DNA of 64,000 nt. It comes from Pascua guehoae. Lineage: Eukaryota; Basidiomycota; Tremellomycetes; Trichosporonales; Trichosporonaceae. The stretch covers positions 1,227,494 to 1,291,493 of the forward strand of contig BCJX01000008.1 in the NCBI GenBank assembly GCA_001600415.1, read 5' to 3'. Under the pieces are notes generated by a model, which worked only from the letters and a program-made list of their open reading frames with translations, had not been told where the DNA came from and searched no databases. The position numbers were made by a program, and so were the translations under genes. This document shows, piece after piece, positions 23,625-34,944 of this stretch (the first letter of the stretch is position 1; each line of letters begins with the position of its first letter).

Positions 23625-25103
23625 ATGGGCGCAACCAAGAGCACCAACGGCGTGGACAAGGCGAAGAGCCACGAGAACCTCAAGTACCACCGTGAGTACG
23701 ACGACGTTCAACTCTGGATCAACAGGTCGGAGAGACTAACCCTTGGCAGACGGGTTTGGCAACACGTTCCGTTCCGAGTCCATTCCCAACTCGCTCCCCA
23801 AGCTCGGCCACAACCCGCACGACGTCCCGTACGGCCTCTACACGGAGGGCATCACCGGGAGCGCGTTCACGGCGCCGCGCAACAAGAACCGCCGGTCGTG
23901 GTTCTGGCGCATTCGCCCGTCGGTCGTCCACTTTCCCTACGAGGCGTACAAGGGCAACACTGAGCTCGTATCGACGTTTACCGATGCGGAAGCCGAAGCA
24001 TTGATGAGCCCCCAGCAGATGCGCTGGGACCCGTTCACAGTCAAGGGAGCGGCCAACAAGGACTTTGTCGACGGCATTCGCACCATTTGTGGCGCGGGCG
24101 ACCCCAACCTCCGCAACGGTGTGTCGATCAACTGGTACGAGTTTGGCAAGGACATGGAGCGCAAGGCCATGTACACTGCCGACGGCGACCTGCTCTTTAT
24201 GCCCAAGAAGGGCGAGCTGCTCATCACGACCGAGTTTGGCAAGATGCACGTTCCCCCAGACCACATTGCGGTCGTCCAGCGCAGCATGAAGTTTACCGTC
24301 ACGCGCGTCGGGGACCACTCAAAGGACGAGCCTGCATGCGGATACCTCGTCGAGGTCTACAAGGGCCACTATGAACTTCCCGAGCTCGGCCCCATTGGCG
24401 GCAACGGCCTGGCCAACCTCGAGGACTGGGAGACGCCGGTGGCTTCGTACCTCGACGAAGACGTCGACTGGACCATTGTGGCCAAATTTGGCGGAAAGCT
24501 CTACCAGTACAAGCAGGACCACTCGCCCTACGACGTTGTCGCGTGGATGGGCAACTATGTGCCCTTCCGCTACGACATGAAAAAGTTTAGCCCCATGGGT
24601 TCCATCCTGTACGACCACCCGGACCCGTCCATCTCGTGCTTGCTCACCGTCCCCTCGGACACGCCCGGCACGGCCATTATCGACATTATGTGCTTTGGAG
24701 ATCGCTGGTCGGCCGTCGAGGACACGTTCCGCCCACAGTGGTTCCACCGCAACATTTGCTCAGAGTTCATGTGCACCATCAAGGGCGCCCCGGCCCCCAA
24801 CGACGGCTGCAACCTCCACAACCCGTGCTCGGCCCACGGACCCGACTCGAAAATCACAGACCTCGGATACTCGGCAAACGCGCCCACCGGTCCCATCAAG
24901 CAGCTGCAGGGCATCAGGTTTGTCATGGTCGAGTCGTGCTACCCGCTCGCTATTACAAAGTGGTCCATGGAGTGAGTTGAACCGACACGTGCACCAGAAG
25001 AAGAATATCTACTAACATTCTAAGCAAGCTCCAGCCAAACTACTGGAAGGACATGTGGCAGGACATGTCGCGCCACGACTCGCTCCCCGCCTCGTCAGAG
25101 TAA
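23625..25103 (+). CDS. HGD: homogentisate 1,2-dioxygenase (EC 1.13.11.5)
   Basis: Three exons (23625-23691, 23750-24971, 25025-25103) give 455 aa, close to the usual ~440-450. The family start YHHGFGNTFRSESIPNSLP is followed by PYGLYTEGITGSAFTAPR and RSWFWRIRPSVVH. Iron ligands are visible in the C-terminal half: His and Glu in FHRNICSEFM and His in AHGPDSK, matching human His335, Glu341 and His371. The cytosolic enzyme opens the ring of homogentisate to maleylacetoacetate in phenylalanine/tyrosine degradation. It also limits pyomelanin formation from homogentisate. It sits between the SnoaL-like gene (divergent) and the acetyltransferase gene (convergent), in an aromatic-compound neighbourhood. 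The maleylacetoacetate isomerase and fumarylacetoacetase genes are not in the window. Confidence 0.97.
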
Positions 25104-25905
25104 TCGCGCCCGTGCAGTTTTCGATCGTGTAAATTGGATTGTATCAGAATTGTATGGAGTCGAGGGTATGAATCAGTGTTCCGTCGCTCAACTTGTAACT
25201 GTATCTTGCATCGGTCAACCATTGTGGTCATCCCAGAGTTGCGCTCGTATCAGCAATCTCATGACGCTAGCGATTGTCGGGGATAAACCGAGAGACATCA
25301 CGGAGGAGAAACCCTGATCCAGGCCGACGCCGCCCCTGTTGTGCGACGCGGCACATACGGCACGCAACAGACGTGGACCCTGGAGAGACAGCCAAGGAGC
25401 TTTCGCGGCGCAGAATCTGCCCACAAGTGCTTCATGAGCCATCAGCCTCATCGCTCGGCTCTTCTGTGGAGGTGCATCTCGCACGGAAGACCAAAAGCGG
25501 CGGTGAGTCGCGGGGTGCACCAGCTGCACATGCAACGTCACCTGGGACACACCAGACAGCCAGATTCCCCGAGGGTCGTCGTCTGTGCGTGGTGAATGAC
25601 CAGTTAATGGTGCTCGGACGTGAATGGGGTGAGTGGAAGCGCTCTTGGCCAGTCATGGGTGCACCTTTTATCGTCTCCCGTTTTCATGGTCAGTCAGGCG
25701 TACGAGCTCCTTCTGGAATCTACTTGAACAGTCTTTCCTCGTAACTCTAGTATGCTACGAGGTCTATGGGGACAAGACACCCTCGCGCTACTCGGCGTTA
25801 GGCCAGGCGCGACCTACTTTGCTACTGTCCACCTGCTGTGGCCGCACGGTGCTGCTTGTGGTGACTGCCCCGGAGCCAACACCCACTCACTAAACCAAAC
25901 CCGCT
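25104..25905. other. intergenic between convergent HGD and NAT genes
   Basis: 3' flanks of both genes. Short frames occur on both strands without domain character. Nothing else seen. Confidence 0.5.
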
Positions 25906-26937
25906 TCATGGCTTGTCCTTTGACTGTTTTGACGCCGCCTCGACCTTTGCCCAGACGGCATCGACGTCAAAGCCATTCTTGGCTGCGTCGATGCCAAAGT
26001 CTTCGAGGAGGTGGTGTTCCAGCGCCGCCGCGCTCTCTAGAGTGACTGTCGTCTTGCTTTTGCCGGTGTCGGAGTCGGTCTCGCCCTTGGTTTCTCCGGC
26101 GCCACGCAACGTCGAGTACGTGATGGTATTGTTGAAGAGGGACGCCTTGCGGTCTCCGTTGGGGCGCGAGACGACGAGGCCGTTGGTGAACAGGCCGTCG
26201 GGGTGGGTGGACGTAAACCAATTGGCGACAATGTAGTCTGCGTCCTCGGCGTGCTGGGCGGGGTTGAAGACGTAGACTGGCACCCATGCGCCGGCCGACG
26301 TCTGCGTCTGGTACTGGAGCGTAGGGTATACGCGCTCGGCGTCGTCGAGGGGCGTGAGGGGCACGAGGCGGAACGCTCCGCCGGTGAGGTACTGGGCCTT
26401 GTCTATCGCGTCGGCGTCGCCAGAAATTGCCGCGTCTTGGGTGACAGACCCAAAACCGACATCGACAAAGTACCGGTTCACGCGCGGGGTGTAGCCGCCG
26501 TTGGGCACCTCTGCCGCGGTGCCGTTGGCCGCCTGTCCCGCAGTACTACCAGGAATGTCCACCCGCAGCAGCATGTGCGTCGCGGCAGTCAGTGGCGAGT
26601 CGGCCGCGCGGTTCCACATGACGCGCGCAATGAGCGGCGTCACGTCGAACCCGAACGCGCGCAGCGCAGCACGCAGCAGCGAGTTTTGCTCAAAGCAGTA
26701 CCCCCCGCGGCGGCGCGTGACGAGCTTGTCCACGAGCGCGGGCATGTCGAGCGGCACTGCCCGGCCCGTGAACGGGTTTAGATTCTCGAATGGAATGGCG
26801 CGGATGTGGTGCCACACCACCGAAGACAGGGCGGCGAGGGTGGGCTCAATCGCGTCCGTGTAGCCGATGCGCGCGAGGTATGCGTCGAGCTGCGGCTGCA
26901 CAAGTGCGCCGGGGTCAGGAAGCGGTGAGGTTGTCAT
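25906..26937 (-). CDS. arylamine N-acetyltransferase (EC 2.3.1.5)
   Basis: Single exon, 343 aa from the Met of MTTSPLPDPG; an upstream in-frame Met at 27021 is possible but adds a non-conserved, His-rich leader. The Cys-His-Asp triad is complete: Cys81 in RGGYCFEQN, His121 in ATHMLLRVD and Asp159 in YFVDVGFG. IPFENLNPF near residue 50 is the family's conserved N-terminal motif. The enzyme moves an acyl group from acetyl-CoA (malonyl-CoA in some fungi) to the amine of arylamines or arylhydrazines, which detoxifies aniline-type compounds. It is on the same strand as the P450 780 bp upstream and converges on HGD, which supports a role in aromatic xenobiotic handling (inference). Confidence 0.95.
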   Translation of the reverse strand: MTTSPLPDPGALVQPQLDAYLARIGYTDAIEPTLAALSSVVWHHIRAIPFENLNPFTGRAVPLDMPALVDKLVTRRRGGYCFEQNSLLRAALRAFGFDVTPLIARVMWNRAADSPLTAATHMLLRVDIPGSTAGQAANGTAAEVPNGGYTPRVNRYFVDVGFGSVTQDAAISGDADAIDKAQYLTGGAFRLVPLTPLDDAERVYPTLQYQTQTSAGAWVPVYVFNPAQHAEDADYIVANWFTSTHPDGLFTNGLVVSRPNGDRKASLFNNTITYSTLRGAGETKGETDSDTGKSKTTVTLESAAALEHHLLEDFGIDAAKNGFDVDAVWAKVEAASKQSKDKP

Positions 26938-27716
26938 GTCGTGTGTGTGGAGGTGCGGTGGATGGTCAACAGGGATGGTCAAATGTCGAGATTGTTGTCG
27001 GTGTTCAGCTGGTCGAGTCAATGAAACCAGTCACGTGCACGCTTACAAACCCGACCGGTCGTGGGCTTGGCGCTCCAACTCCTTTCTCATACTCGACCAC
27101 TTCCCATTCAATCTTGGTTCCTATTATAGGCCAGCAATCGCCTGCGGCCAGCGGGGTTCGGTGCTGACAGATGACGGATGACATGCCGACATTCTGATAT
27201 GCTGGCTGGGGCCGCGAGCGCCGCTCCGAGCAACACCAACTGCAGTGCAGGGCTGATCCACAATGCTCCAGAATCCGAAACTTGTCTCACACATTTCTTG
27301 GAGACGTCGGGCTGCCACCGCAGTGCAGGCTCTCCGCACCATTGTCGGTCTTATCCAATAATACACACTTCCCGCCAATGCATGCTCGTTGAGCTGACCG
27401 CGCTATGCCGGATCCTCGGCGCTAACACTGTCCTCGCTGTTCACTATGCATTCACCAACGCTGACAGCCACAAGGTCTGCACCAAGCTTGGGCGACTTTG
27501 GCGCTGCCAACCTGCTCCACTGTGCACCAGTGACCACGCACAAATACAAAGAACCAACGTCTACTGCACTAATGATATCGCGTTTGTGTACATTGCTGGG
27601 ATGTGGTGTTGTCCAGGCGGCGCATGAAGGCCGCTGCCACCCAAGCCACAAAGCACGCTTCTGACATTTTCGACGCTACTACAGATTATTACTTGCACAC
27701 GACCCACAACACGACC
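26938..27716. other. intergenic between P450 (3' end) and NAT (5' end)
   Basis: Promoter region of the acetyltransferase. Nothing RNA-like or repetitive is seen, and ORFs on both strands look random. Confidence 0.5.
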
Positions 27717-29511
27717 TCAGGCGCGGCGCTTGATGGACACTTGGAGCGAGTTGGGCTTGCGGAAAAAGCCCTCGTGACAGACGAGCTCCTCCTTCAAGAT
27801 CGGCTGGTAGCGATTGACCCAGGTGGCGAGAATGAGCTTCATTTCCATCTCTGCAACGTTGCGGCCGATGCAGGCGCGCGGCCCGACGGAGAAGGGGATA
27901 AAGGCCTCCTTTTGGCGTGGGGTAAGCGTTTCCCAGCGCTCGGGGACGAATTCCATGGCGTCCTTGCCCCAGATTTCTTGGTCGTGGTGGATGGTGTACG
28001 AGGGGACGGAGAGGACGACGCCCGGGGGGAAGAAGCGGCCGCAGACAGTGATACCGTCGGGGCCGACTTCGCGAGGGAGGCCCTGCCCGAGCGTCGAGTG
28101 GATGCGGTGTGTCTCATTGATGACCTGTTCGAGATAGGGCAGGTTCTTGATCATCTCCCATCTCGGCACGTCTGTGCCCTCTGGCACCGCGTCGGCGAGC
28201 TCGTGCTGGAGCTTTGCGAGGACGCGCGGGTTCTTGGCGAGATAGTACATGACGGCGCAGGACGAGTCGGACGTCGTGTCCGATCCACCGACAATCTGGC
28301 CCAGCGCCTCGGCGGTCAGTTCGTCGGGGCCGAGCGGGTTGCCCTTGTCGTCCTTGGCCTCCTGGAGGCGCGAGAGAATGTCCACCCGGGCGTCGGTGGG
28401 TGGGTTGGTCAGACGTTCACGCACGGACGCGACGCCAATCTTGGTTAGGTTGAGGCGCGCCTCGACGCCCTTGGAGAAGAACGGGTCGGGGATCCAGTGC
28501 GCCCACGGCAAAAGCTCGGGAATAATGGCGAGCGTCGAGACAATCTCGCCGCGCCGGTTGATAATCTGCACCGCAGGCGCGTACTCGGGCTTGGACGTGG
28601 GTGTCTCCTGCAGCTTTGCAATGTCGGCGCCCGCTGCGACCATGCCAAACGGCTTTCCAAAGGCAAGGTCGCCGATCATGTCAAAGGCCACATAGTTGAA
28701 CCACTCGAGCGCGTCGAATTGCGGGTCTGCAAAAGATTGGTGTCAGCGGTCGGAACTGTGGCAGAAATACTCTGGGGAGACAAACGACGACTGGGTGTGG
28801 TTGTACCGATCTCCCTTTCTAGTCTGAGGGCACAACTTCGAATACCTAGCCTGAGATCACACACATGGAGCACCCAAAATACTCTAGCAGCCTCAGGTTA
28901 AGGACGTACCCCAGATTTCTCCCTCACGTTCCTCCTCCAAAAGCGTCGGCTAATGAAAACCCACACTCACCCTGGTTCCTGCTCGCAGCCTCGTCTATGA
29001 TCCTGTCCCACTGTTCCACAAACTGCTCGAGGATCTCGGCCATGTACGGTTCAAACTCCTGTACGGTACGGAGCGCAAACCCATGCGACATCATTCTGCG
29101 CTTGCGTGTGTGCTCTGCCTTGTTGCGCACGTTGAAAATGTTGCGTGCGGCCGTGGCAAACGAGTCGTAAAACTTGGACTTTGGCAGGCCCGCCGAGTGG
29201 CCGTAAATGGGCTTTATCGCGGCGTCGGACGCGATCGAAATGTGGTTGGGCTGGAGGCGCACAAACGTGCCATACTCGCGGTGCAGCGCGTCGACGGTCA
29301 GACTGCGGTGTCCGCTCTTTTGTACTCGGAAGAGCCACGTGTCGGAAAACTTGGCCAGCGTCGGGCCGGGAATGTCGCGCAGCGCCGCGTAGGTTGCAAA
29401 GTATGGGACGAGGTACAGGGCGACCAAGGCGGTAATGACGCCGCCCAGGACGAGTGCCCATGTTGGCATGTTAGTACGCTCGAGGCCCTCGAGGATCGGA
29501 GACTTGGCCAT
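27717..29511 (-). CDS. cytochrome P450, benzoate 4-hydroxylase-like (CYP53 type)
   Basis: Two exons (29511-28971, 28726-27717) give 516 aa; the 244-nt intron is phase 1. An N-terminal membrane anchor (about residues 15-40, WALVLGGVITALVALYLVPY) is followed by the Pro-rich hinge DIPGPTLAKF. The I-helix motif is GGSDTTSDS, the ExxR is ETHR, and the heme-binding loop is FSVGPRACIG with the Cys thiolate. YGTFVRLQPNHISI, the NIFNVRNKAEHTRKRRMMSH block and WFNYVAFDMIGDLAFGKPFG closely resemble fungal benzoate para-hydroxylases (CYP53). The predicted reaction is NADPH/O2-dependent para-hydroxylation of benzoate or related aromatics at the ER. The subfamily is inferred from remembered motifs; no alignment was run. 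Confidence 0.92.
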
Positions 29512-30906
29512 GGCGGAGGTGCGGGGGAGGTTAGGGCTGAAACGGACATGAGAGCAGTCTCTCTTTCTTTATATATAGTCTATCCCCCATTCGTCGCGGT
29601 GCCACACCCCGTGGTGGCCCAAGCCGCATCTCGTGTTGGCACGTTGCCCTGCATTCCTTGATGGATAATCTGGGTACCTGAGTTGGTTGGTCGCACATAC
29701 ACCCTATCGTGCGGATCCCGCAATGGGGGCACCCCACAACTCCCTGCGGGGAAGCACCCATTTAGCCTGTGGTCTGCAGGACAATGTGTAGAGCTCCCTC
29801 CCTCGGTCACGGTGGAACGATGTGAATGATGTCACATGGCGGAACGCATCCGACTCTTCCCCGGGCTGAGGTCCCAGGGGTACAAATAGTCTTGTTCAGA
29901 CGGTTAGAGCACCAGCACATGGTCCGAGACGGACACCGACCGGCGCCGAGGGGACCGACAAGGCCGCGGATGTGCACGGACGAGGAATGGTCGTTCAGCT
30001 GAAGCTGGAGGTGCAAGCACGCTGTGGTCTGGAGTAACATGTGGTGCAAGGTGGGCGGCGTGGTGGTGTAGGAATTCGTGAAGCTTGAAGCTTGACGATG
30101 CCAGTTTCGCGTTTCTTTTCCGGCGGTTGGTTTTTCCAGGGTCAAGTGGTTTCTCCGGAACATGATAACGGTTCGAAGCGCTGATAAGAGCCCGCTCCAA
30201 CGGTTCGCTGGTTGCCCAGAAGCACCGAGTGAGGAGGCACAAATAGCTAAAAGGCTGTTATTCGTTGGTCAATGGAGCAGACAACGGCCACACGAGGTCA
30301 TTCTCACCCAGCGCGCAACGGTGTGTACAACGTTCCAACGCACAACCCCCAGCAAAGAAACCCCCTCCCCCCCCGCCCCCGGGGCCTTTCGCCGGCTGTG
30401 TTGATTGACACCGAGACGCATTCTTCCGCCGACGCGTACCCTATATGGGTCCCCCGCGCACCCCATAGGCATCGCAAAGACTAGCGCTGTGAGTCGTTGA
30501 GACGTGGTTAGCATTTGGGTTTGTTAGTAGTCTGATGCTGACCTTGCAAAGTCTCGCTTAATCATCCGTCGTATCTCGCTCCGCCAGGTCTGCGATGCAG
30601 CTAGCGCCAATCCATCGGTCACCACCGACAGGGATACGCGTCTTCGATCCATCCACATGGCATTCTGAGCGCCGCCTGTCCACCCTGCGTGATATACAGG
30701 ACGATAACATTGCTGAACACATTCCTTCTGTCCCAACAAGCCTACTGTACTTTGGCTGACTCGCCCGAACTGACTGGTCAAAGCGTGGTGCTGCTTCAGC
30801 GTGCAGGAATGTCCATGGACGTACTGTATTACGATTCATCAAACGTATACCAGGTGTGTACTCCAACTGCAGCTTACTACAACCAACTTCGGGCACAAAC
30901 TTCTCT
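29512..30906. other. intergenic, no gene seen
   Basis: Upstream region of the P450, with a TATATATAG sequence at 29569-29577, about 60 bp before the start codon, as a TATA candidate. The rest has a C-run near 30361-30380 and no supported gene. Confidence 0.5.
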
Positions 30907-32682
30907 CTACTCGTTCTCCTGGGCCCCAATGACAGTGGACGCAAACTTCCTTGAGGGAACCTTGCGGCGGAACAAGATGTCTGCTTCGCGGTATGAGCGG
31001 CCGCGCAATTCGGGGAGGCAGAAGAAGGCGAGGACCCAGAATACGCAGGCGGTGCCACCCCAGATGAAGCCGCACTTGCCCGCCAGGTTCCAGCCGGTTG
31101 GGTTGAGCATCTGCGACGAGACTGGAGGAGGTGTCAGCCAAATGGGTAAAATGGCTGGAGGGCGACCGGGGCTTGAAACTCACGATAGATGCACGGGATT
31201 TCAGCCACGTAGTAGGCTGCGCGACCCACACCGGTGCTCAATGCACGGAGGTGCAGCGACGACGTCTCGGAGATGATGGTGTACGAGATGGGTCCGAGGG
31301 TTAATGCGTAATTGAACGAAATGATGACACCCAGGCAGGCCTGGGCAAACTGCGCGCTCTTGGACTTGGACACGACGGCGATAATGCCGAGGGCGAAAAG
31401 GAAGGCAATGTTTGCGGCTGTGCCGTAGAGGTAAATGGTACGGCGGCCAAACCAGCTGCTGAGGAGCCATGAGCAGCCGACTGCAAAGCACTGCAGGCAC
31501 GATGTGATGAGGCCGAGCTGGAACGAAAAGTCGGTGGTCATGCCGGCCTCTGTCGTTGGTTAACACCCGTTACATTCACGTTGATCTGGCTGTGGTGGCA
31601 CTCACGCTCAAAGAAGAAGACGGCTTGGTTGGCAATGAGGTTGCCGGCAAAGTTTTGGCCGGCGTAGATGAAACAGGTAATAAAGGTACGCCTCAGGTCG
31701 ACGCCCTTGAAGAGGTCAAAGTACGTGGGGATGGTTGTTGTCTTTGTCTCAATCTCGACGGTTCGCACCATCATGGCCAGGACGTCGTCCGTGCTTTGCT
31801 TGGACTTGCGGCCGAGGCGCTCGATGGACCGACGGGCCTTGTCGAGTTGGCCGTGGCGCACCAACCACCATGGCGATTCGGGCGCCATGAACAAGAGGAT
31901 GAGCAAGGGTGTGGGAAAGAGCCACTGGAGGGCAAAGGGGATGCGCCATGCCCACTGGTCGGCGCGCTGGTTGAGGGCGTACGTTGCGGCGCCGACAATG
32001 ATGCTGCCAATCGCCCAACACATTTGGAGGTAGGCTGTACACACGCTGCGGAGCGCGAGGGGACTGATTTCACTGGCGTACGCGGGAGAGTTGGCGATGA
32101 AGAAACCCCACGGAATGCCCTCAAATAGCTGGCCGACGACGAAGACTGCGAGCGAGTCGCCAAAGAACGAAATGAAGATGGTAGCGTTCATGAAGAGCAG
32201 GCCAATGATGGTAGACACCTTGTACCCCCAGCGGTTGGCGATGGGTCCACAGATGAAGATACCCAGCAGGGCACCAATCTGGCCCGCCTGGAAGAGGGCA
32301 CTCTGCCAGCGCGTCGGGATCGCGTATCCCTCCTCCTCGGATACGAATACGCCATACTTGAGCTTGAAGGCTGGGAGGGCGACAAAGTTGCCCACGAGGA
32401 ACATGTCAAACGATTCCATGACCTACGGGTCAGTATCAAACTAGAGTGTCTGGTACTCACAATCGTAAACGACATGACGAATGCCCAGAAACACGCCATG
32501 GGGTACAGACGGACAGCCTCCATGACGCCCATGGAATGCTCGGCGCTTTCGGCATCCATGGCCTCGTTGAAGGCGGTGTCGTCGAGTTTGCTCGTCGTTC
32601 TCTCGACATGGTGGACGTTCGCGTCGTCTTTGGCATAGCCATCGCCGCCGCCGTACAGGCCGGCACCTGTCTTTTCCGACAT
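30907..32682 (-). CDS. MFS sugar porter, maltose/alpha-glucoside permease type
   Basis: Four exons (32682-32461, 32422-31606, 31549-31184, 31121-30907) give 539 aa with all junctions in frame. It has a hydrophilic N-terminus and 12 predicted membrane spans. Sugar-porter signatures present are GxxxNRWGYK between TM2 and TM3, FEGIPWGFF in TM4, PESPWWLVRHGQLDKARRSI at the central loop, and PELRGRSYREADILF at the C-terminus. The sequence resembles the fungal MAL31/MPH/AGT1-like branch. The expected role is proton-coupled uptake of maltose or other alpha-glucosides at the plasma membrane. Intron 1 is only 38 nt and introns 2 and 3 are about 60 nt. No glucosidase gene is adjacent, so the substrate is not supported by context. 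Confidence 0.93.
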
Positions 32683-34392
32683 GTTGGGCTGTGGTCACGC
32701 TCGATGAAGATGGGAGTGGGGAAAGGATGGAAGGAAGTGTGATCGAGGTCGTTGTTGAGAGTGTAGAAAAAAGAGTGGTACTGCGAGTGGTACTCGAGTG
32801 GTGGTGTTGGGTGGCCGTCTCCCCATCTCAAGCCTCTTTAAGGAGCCCCCATGGCGTCAAGGAGTCCCCGGGCCGGCCCCGGATCGATAAGTCTAGTGGC
32901 GGCGGCTCTCCGCGCCAGATTTAGACACAGATAGGCATTGCATATCCGTTTGCACGGCATACTTGCCGAGCCGACGCACAGAAGACGATCGGGCCTCAGG
33001 CTGCGCGGTTATGTCGAACGGGAATCACGCACATGGAAAGTGGTAAAGGGTGGAGGCCAGAACGGTAATACGCGGGCTTGCGGTTAATGGCGAACGGGAA
33101 TAGCCCAACCTGCTTGGCCAAGAAACGTCAAGAGATGTGAGCACTTCAGCGACGTGAACGGGAATATCCCTCGTCTTTTGCAGATCAGCTCCAGGTGCAC
33201 GTGAGTGGGGGCTGAGGTTGGACCTAGGGTGGTTGCCGATGGGCAATAGGGTGCTAAATTGAGCAAATGGAGAGGCGGCGCCAAGGCTGGGGGGCTTGCA
33301 AGGTTTGTGAGCAGGCGCCAGGCGCCTTGTGCGGGGTGGGAGATGTGTGCATGTGGGCCATGTGGTCACACTGACGCACAGCCTACGGCTCACAGCCAGC
33401 AGCCGCTCAGGAGCTGCAGGCGCCTCCGCGATCGCGTGACTACAGCAGAGTCAACATGAGTGGTCTATTGGCCATTGGACCAAGCGATCGCGCGAGCGAC
33501 CGAGGGTGAAAACCCGACTCGGTTCACGCTGGCGGACAAGCATCGGCAGATATGCGGTTGTCTCGGTAAATAAAACCCACCCCACGCCACAAAACCTATG
33601 CGCGGAAATCGCCCGTACGGTTGTCATTCTTTGCAACGGCGTGCTGCAGTCTGTGCAACATGGACAGCATGGTACCACCATGTACCGTGCACGCCCGTGC
33701 ACGCCCTCAAGCCTCTGCAAGTGTTTCATGTGAACAAGCACGGCCTATGGCTCATGAATGCTGACGCATCCGCTCTCATTCGAATGGAGGCTGAGGCTGA
33801 GACATCTGCCACCTGGTCACTTTCCCTCCCCGACGACGTTCACCATGTTCTCTCTATGCTCCACCGTCGCCGTCTCGGCGTCCAGCGTCGACCCTTGCAT
33901 GGCACCGTCCCCCTCACAACGTCACGACCAGCTGCGTGGTCCTCTCTCTTGCCGACAACACAGACTCGTCCGCCTCACCCAACGCAGAGTAGCCAGCGCA
34001 GAGTCACACCCATTTCGGCATTGTGCGTGTCCGAACGGGACGTTAACGTACAGCCGCCTTTGTTGGTGCACTTTTGTGGGTGACACTGCTCTTGGCGTAC
34101 GGTTCCGGGCCAGGATGCTCTTGGTGGGTAAATTGCCGGGCGGGTTGGGTCTTGTTGACGTTGATTGCTTCGGGTGTGAGTGAGTTTCGCTCCTCGTTAC
34201 TCACTTGTGGGCATTGTCGTGACGTCGAGGTGACCGATGACACTTGCTAACTAGCAGGGAGGTCAGTGGCGCTGGCGGATACTCACAGCCCAGCCATACT
34301 CTACAAGAGCACGTTACAAAGGTAACCATGGTTTAGAGTTGGGCACTAATGGGCGGATGGACATTGGATACCGCGGCCAGCGGGCATCATAC
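32683..34392. other. intergenic, no gene seen
   Basis: Promoter of the sugar porter followed by about 1.5 kb without a convincing gene. GCAAGC/CAGGCGCC-type short repeats occur around 33290-33330. Nothing else supported. Confidence 0.5.
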
Positions 34393-34532
34393 ACACCAGC
34401 TGACCGGACAATGGCCATGGTGTGAAACTGTGTGTTCAGATGGAACGCTCCAGACTGATGTGCACAACACTCACATGATGCTTGGATAACGTCCCGCATG
34501 CGAGGATGACAGCCTTGGGGCGAAATGGCCAT
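34393..34532 (+). promoter_or_regulatory. conserved promoter blocks of the first cysteine-rich peptide gene
   Basis: Four blocks are shared with the promoter of the paralogue at 42507, in the same order relative to the gene: ACACCAGCTGACC (34393-34405), GGAACGCTC (34442-34450), CTCACATGATG (34470-34480) and GAAATGGCCAT (34522-34532). The last three have exactly the same spacing (28 and 52 nt start to start) in both promoters. Confidence 0.75.
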
Positions 34533-34577
34533 GACCGCATCGCCTTGGCGACCTTGACCATGCTTGGCAAGACTCGG

Positions 34578-34584
34578 TATAAAA
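34578..34584 (+). promoter_or_regulatory. TATA box
   Basis: TATAAAA lies 121 bp upstream of the start codon at 34699. The paralogue has TATAAG 119 bp upstream of its start codon, which supports both. Confidence 0.65.
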
Positions 34585-34698
34585 CAGAAGCAGCTACACC
34601 TTTACCACCCCCACCTGGTCTCCCCGTCCCTGCTTGCAAACATCACCTATAAACAAATCCCGAGCTACCTACACTGCTCAAGCCGCCACACCCCAGCC

Positions 34699-34944
34699 AT
34701 GAAGCTCTTCACCCTCGTCGCGCTCGCCAGCCTCGCGCTCTCAGCACCTGCCCCCGACTCGCCCTCGGAGAGGAGCCCCGCCACGGAGCCGCTCCAAATG
34801 CGGTCGTTCGCCTACGGCCCTTGCATCTTCGGGGCCACGAGGTCAAGCTGCCAACCGTACTGCAAGAAGACGTACTTGTCCGAAGCGGTTGATGCCGTGT
34901 CGTGCGGGTGGCCTAGAAGACGGTGCAAGTGCCGCTGTTGCTAA
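34699..34944 (+). CDS. small secreted cysteine-rich peptide, CS-alpha-beta (defensin-like)
   Basis: Single exon, 81 aa. A signal peptide (MKLFTLVALASLALSA) is followed by a Pro/Glu/Ser-rich propeptide-like stretch to about residue 35, where an Arg could mark processing. The Cys-rich core has Cys at 42, 51, 55, 69, 76, 78, 80 and 81. Its spacing C-x8-C-x3-C-x13-C-x6-C-x-C fits the CxxxC...CxC signature of CS-alpha-beta defensins, with an extra CxCC tail. The core is cationic (KK, RRR). It is probably exported and disulfide-bonded; an antimicrobial or signalling role is inference. A paralogue with identical Cys spacing lies at 42280-42507 on the other strand. Confidence 0.85.
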   Translation: MKLFTLVALASLALSAPAPDSPSERSPATEPLQMRSFAYGPCIFGATRSSCQPYCKKTYLSEAVDAVSCGWPRRRCKCRCC

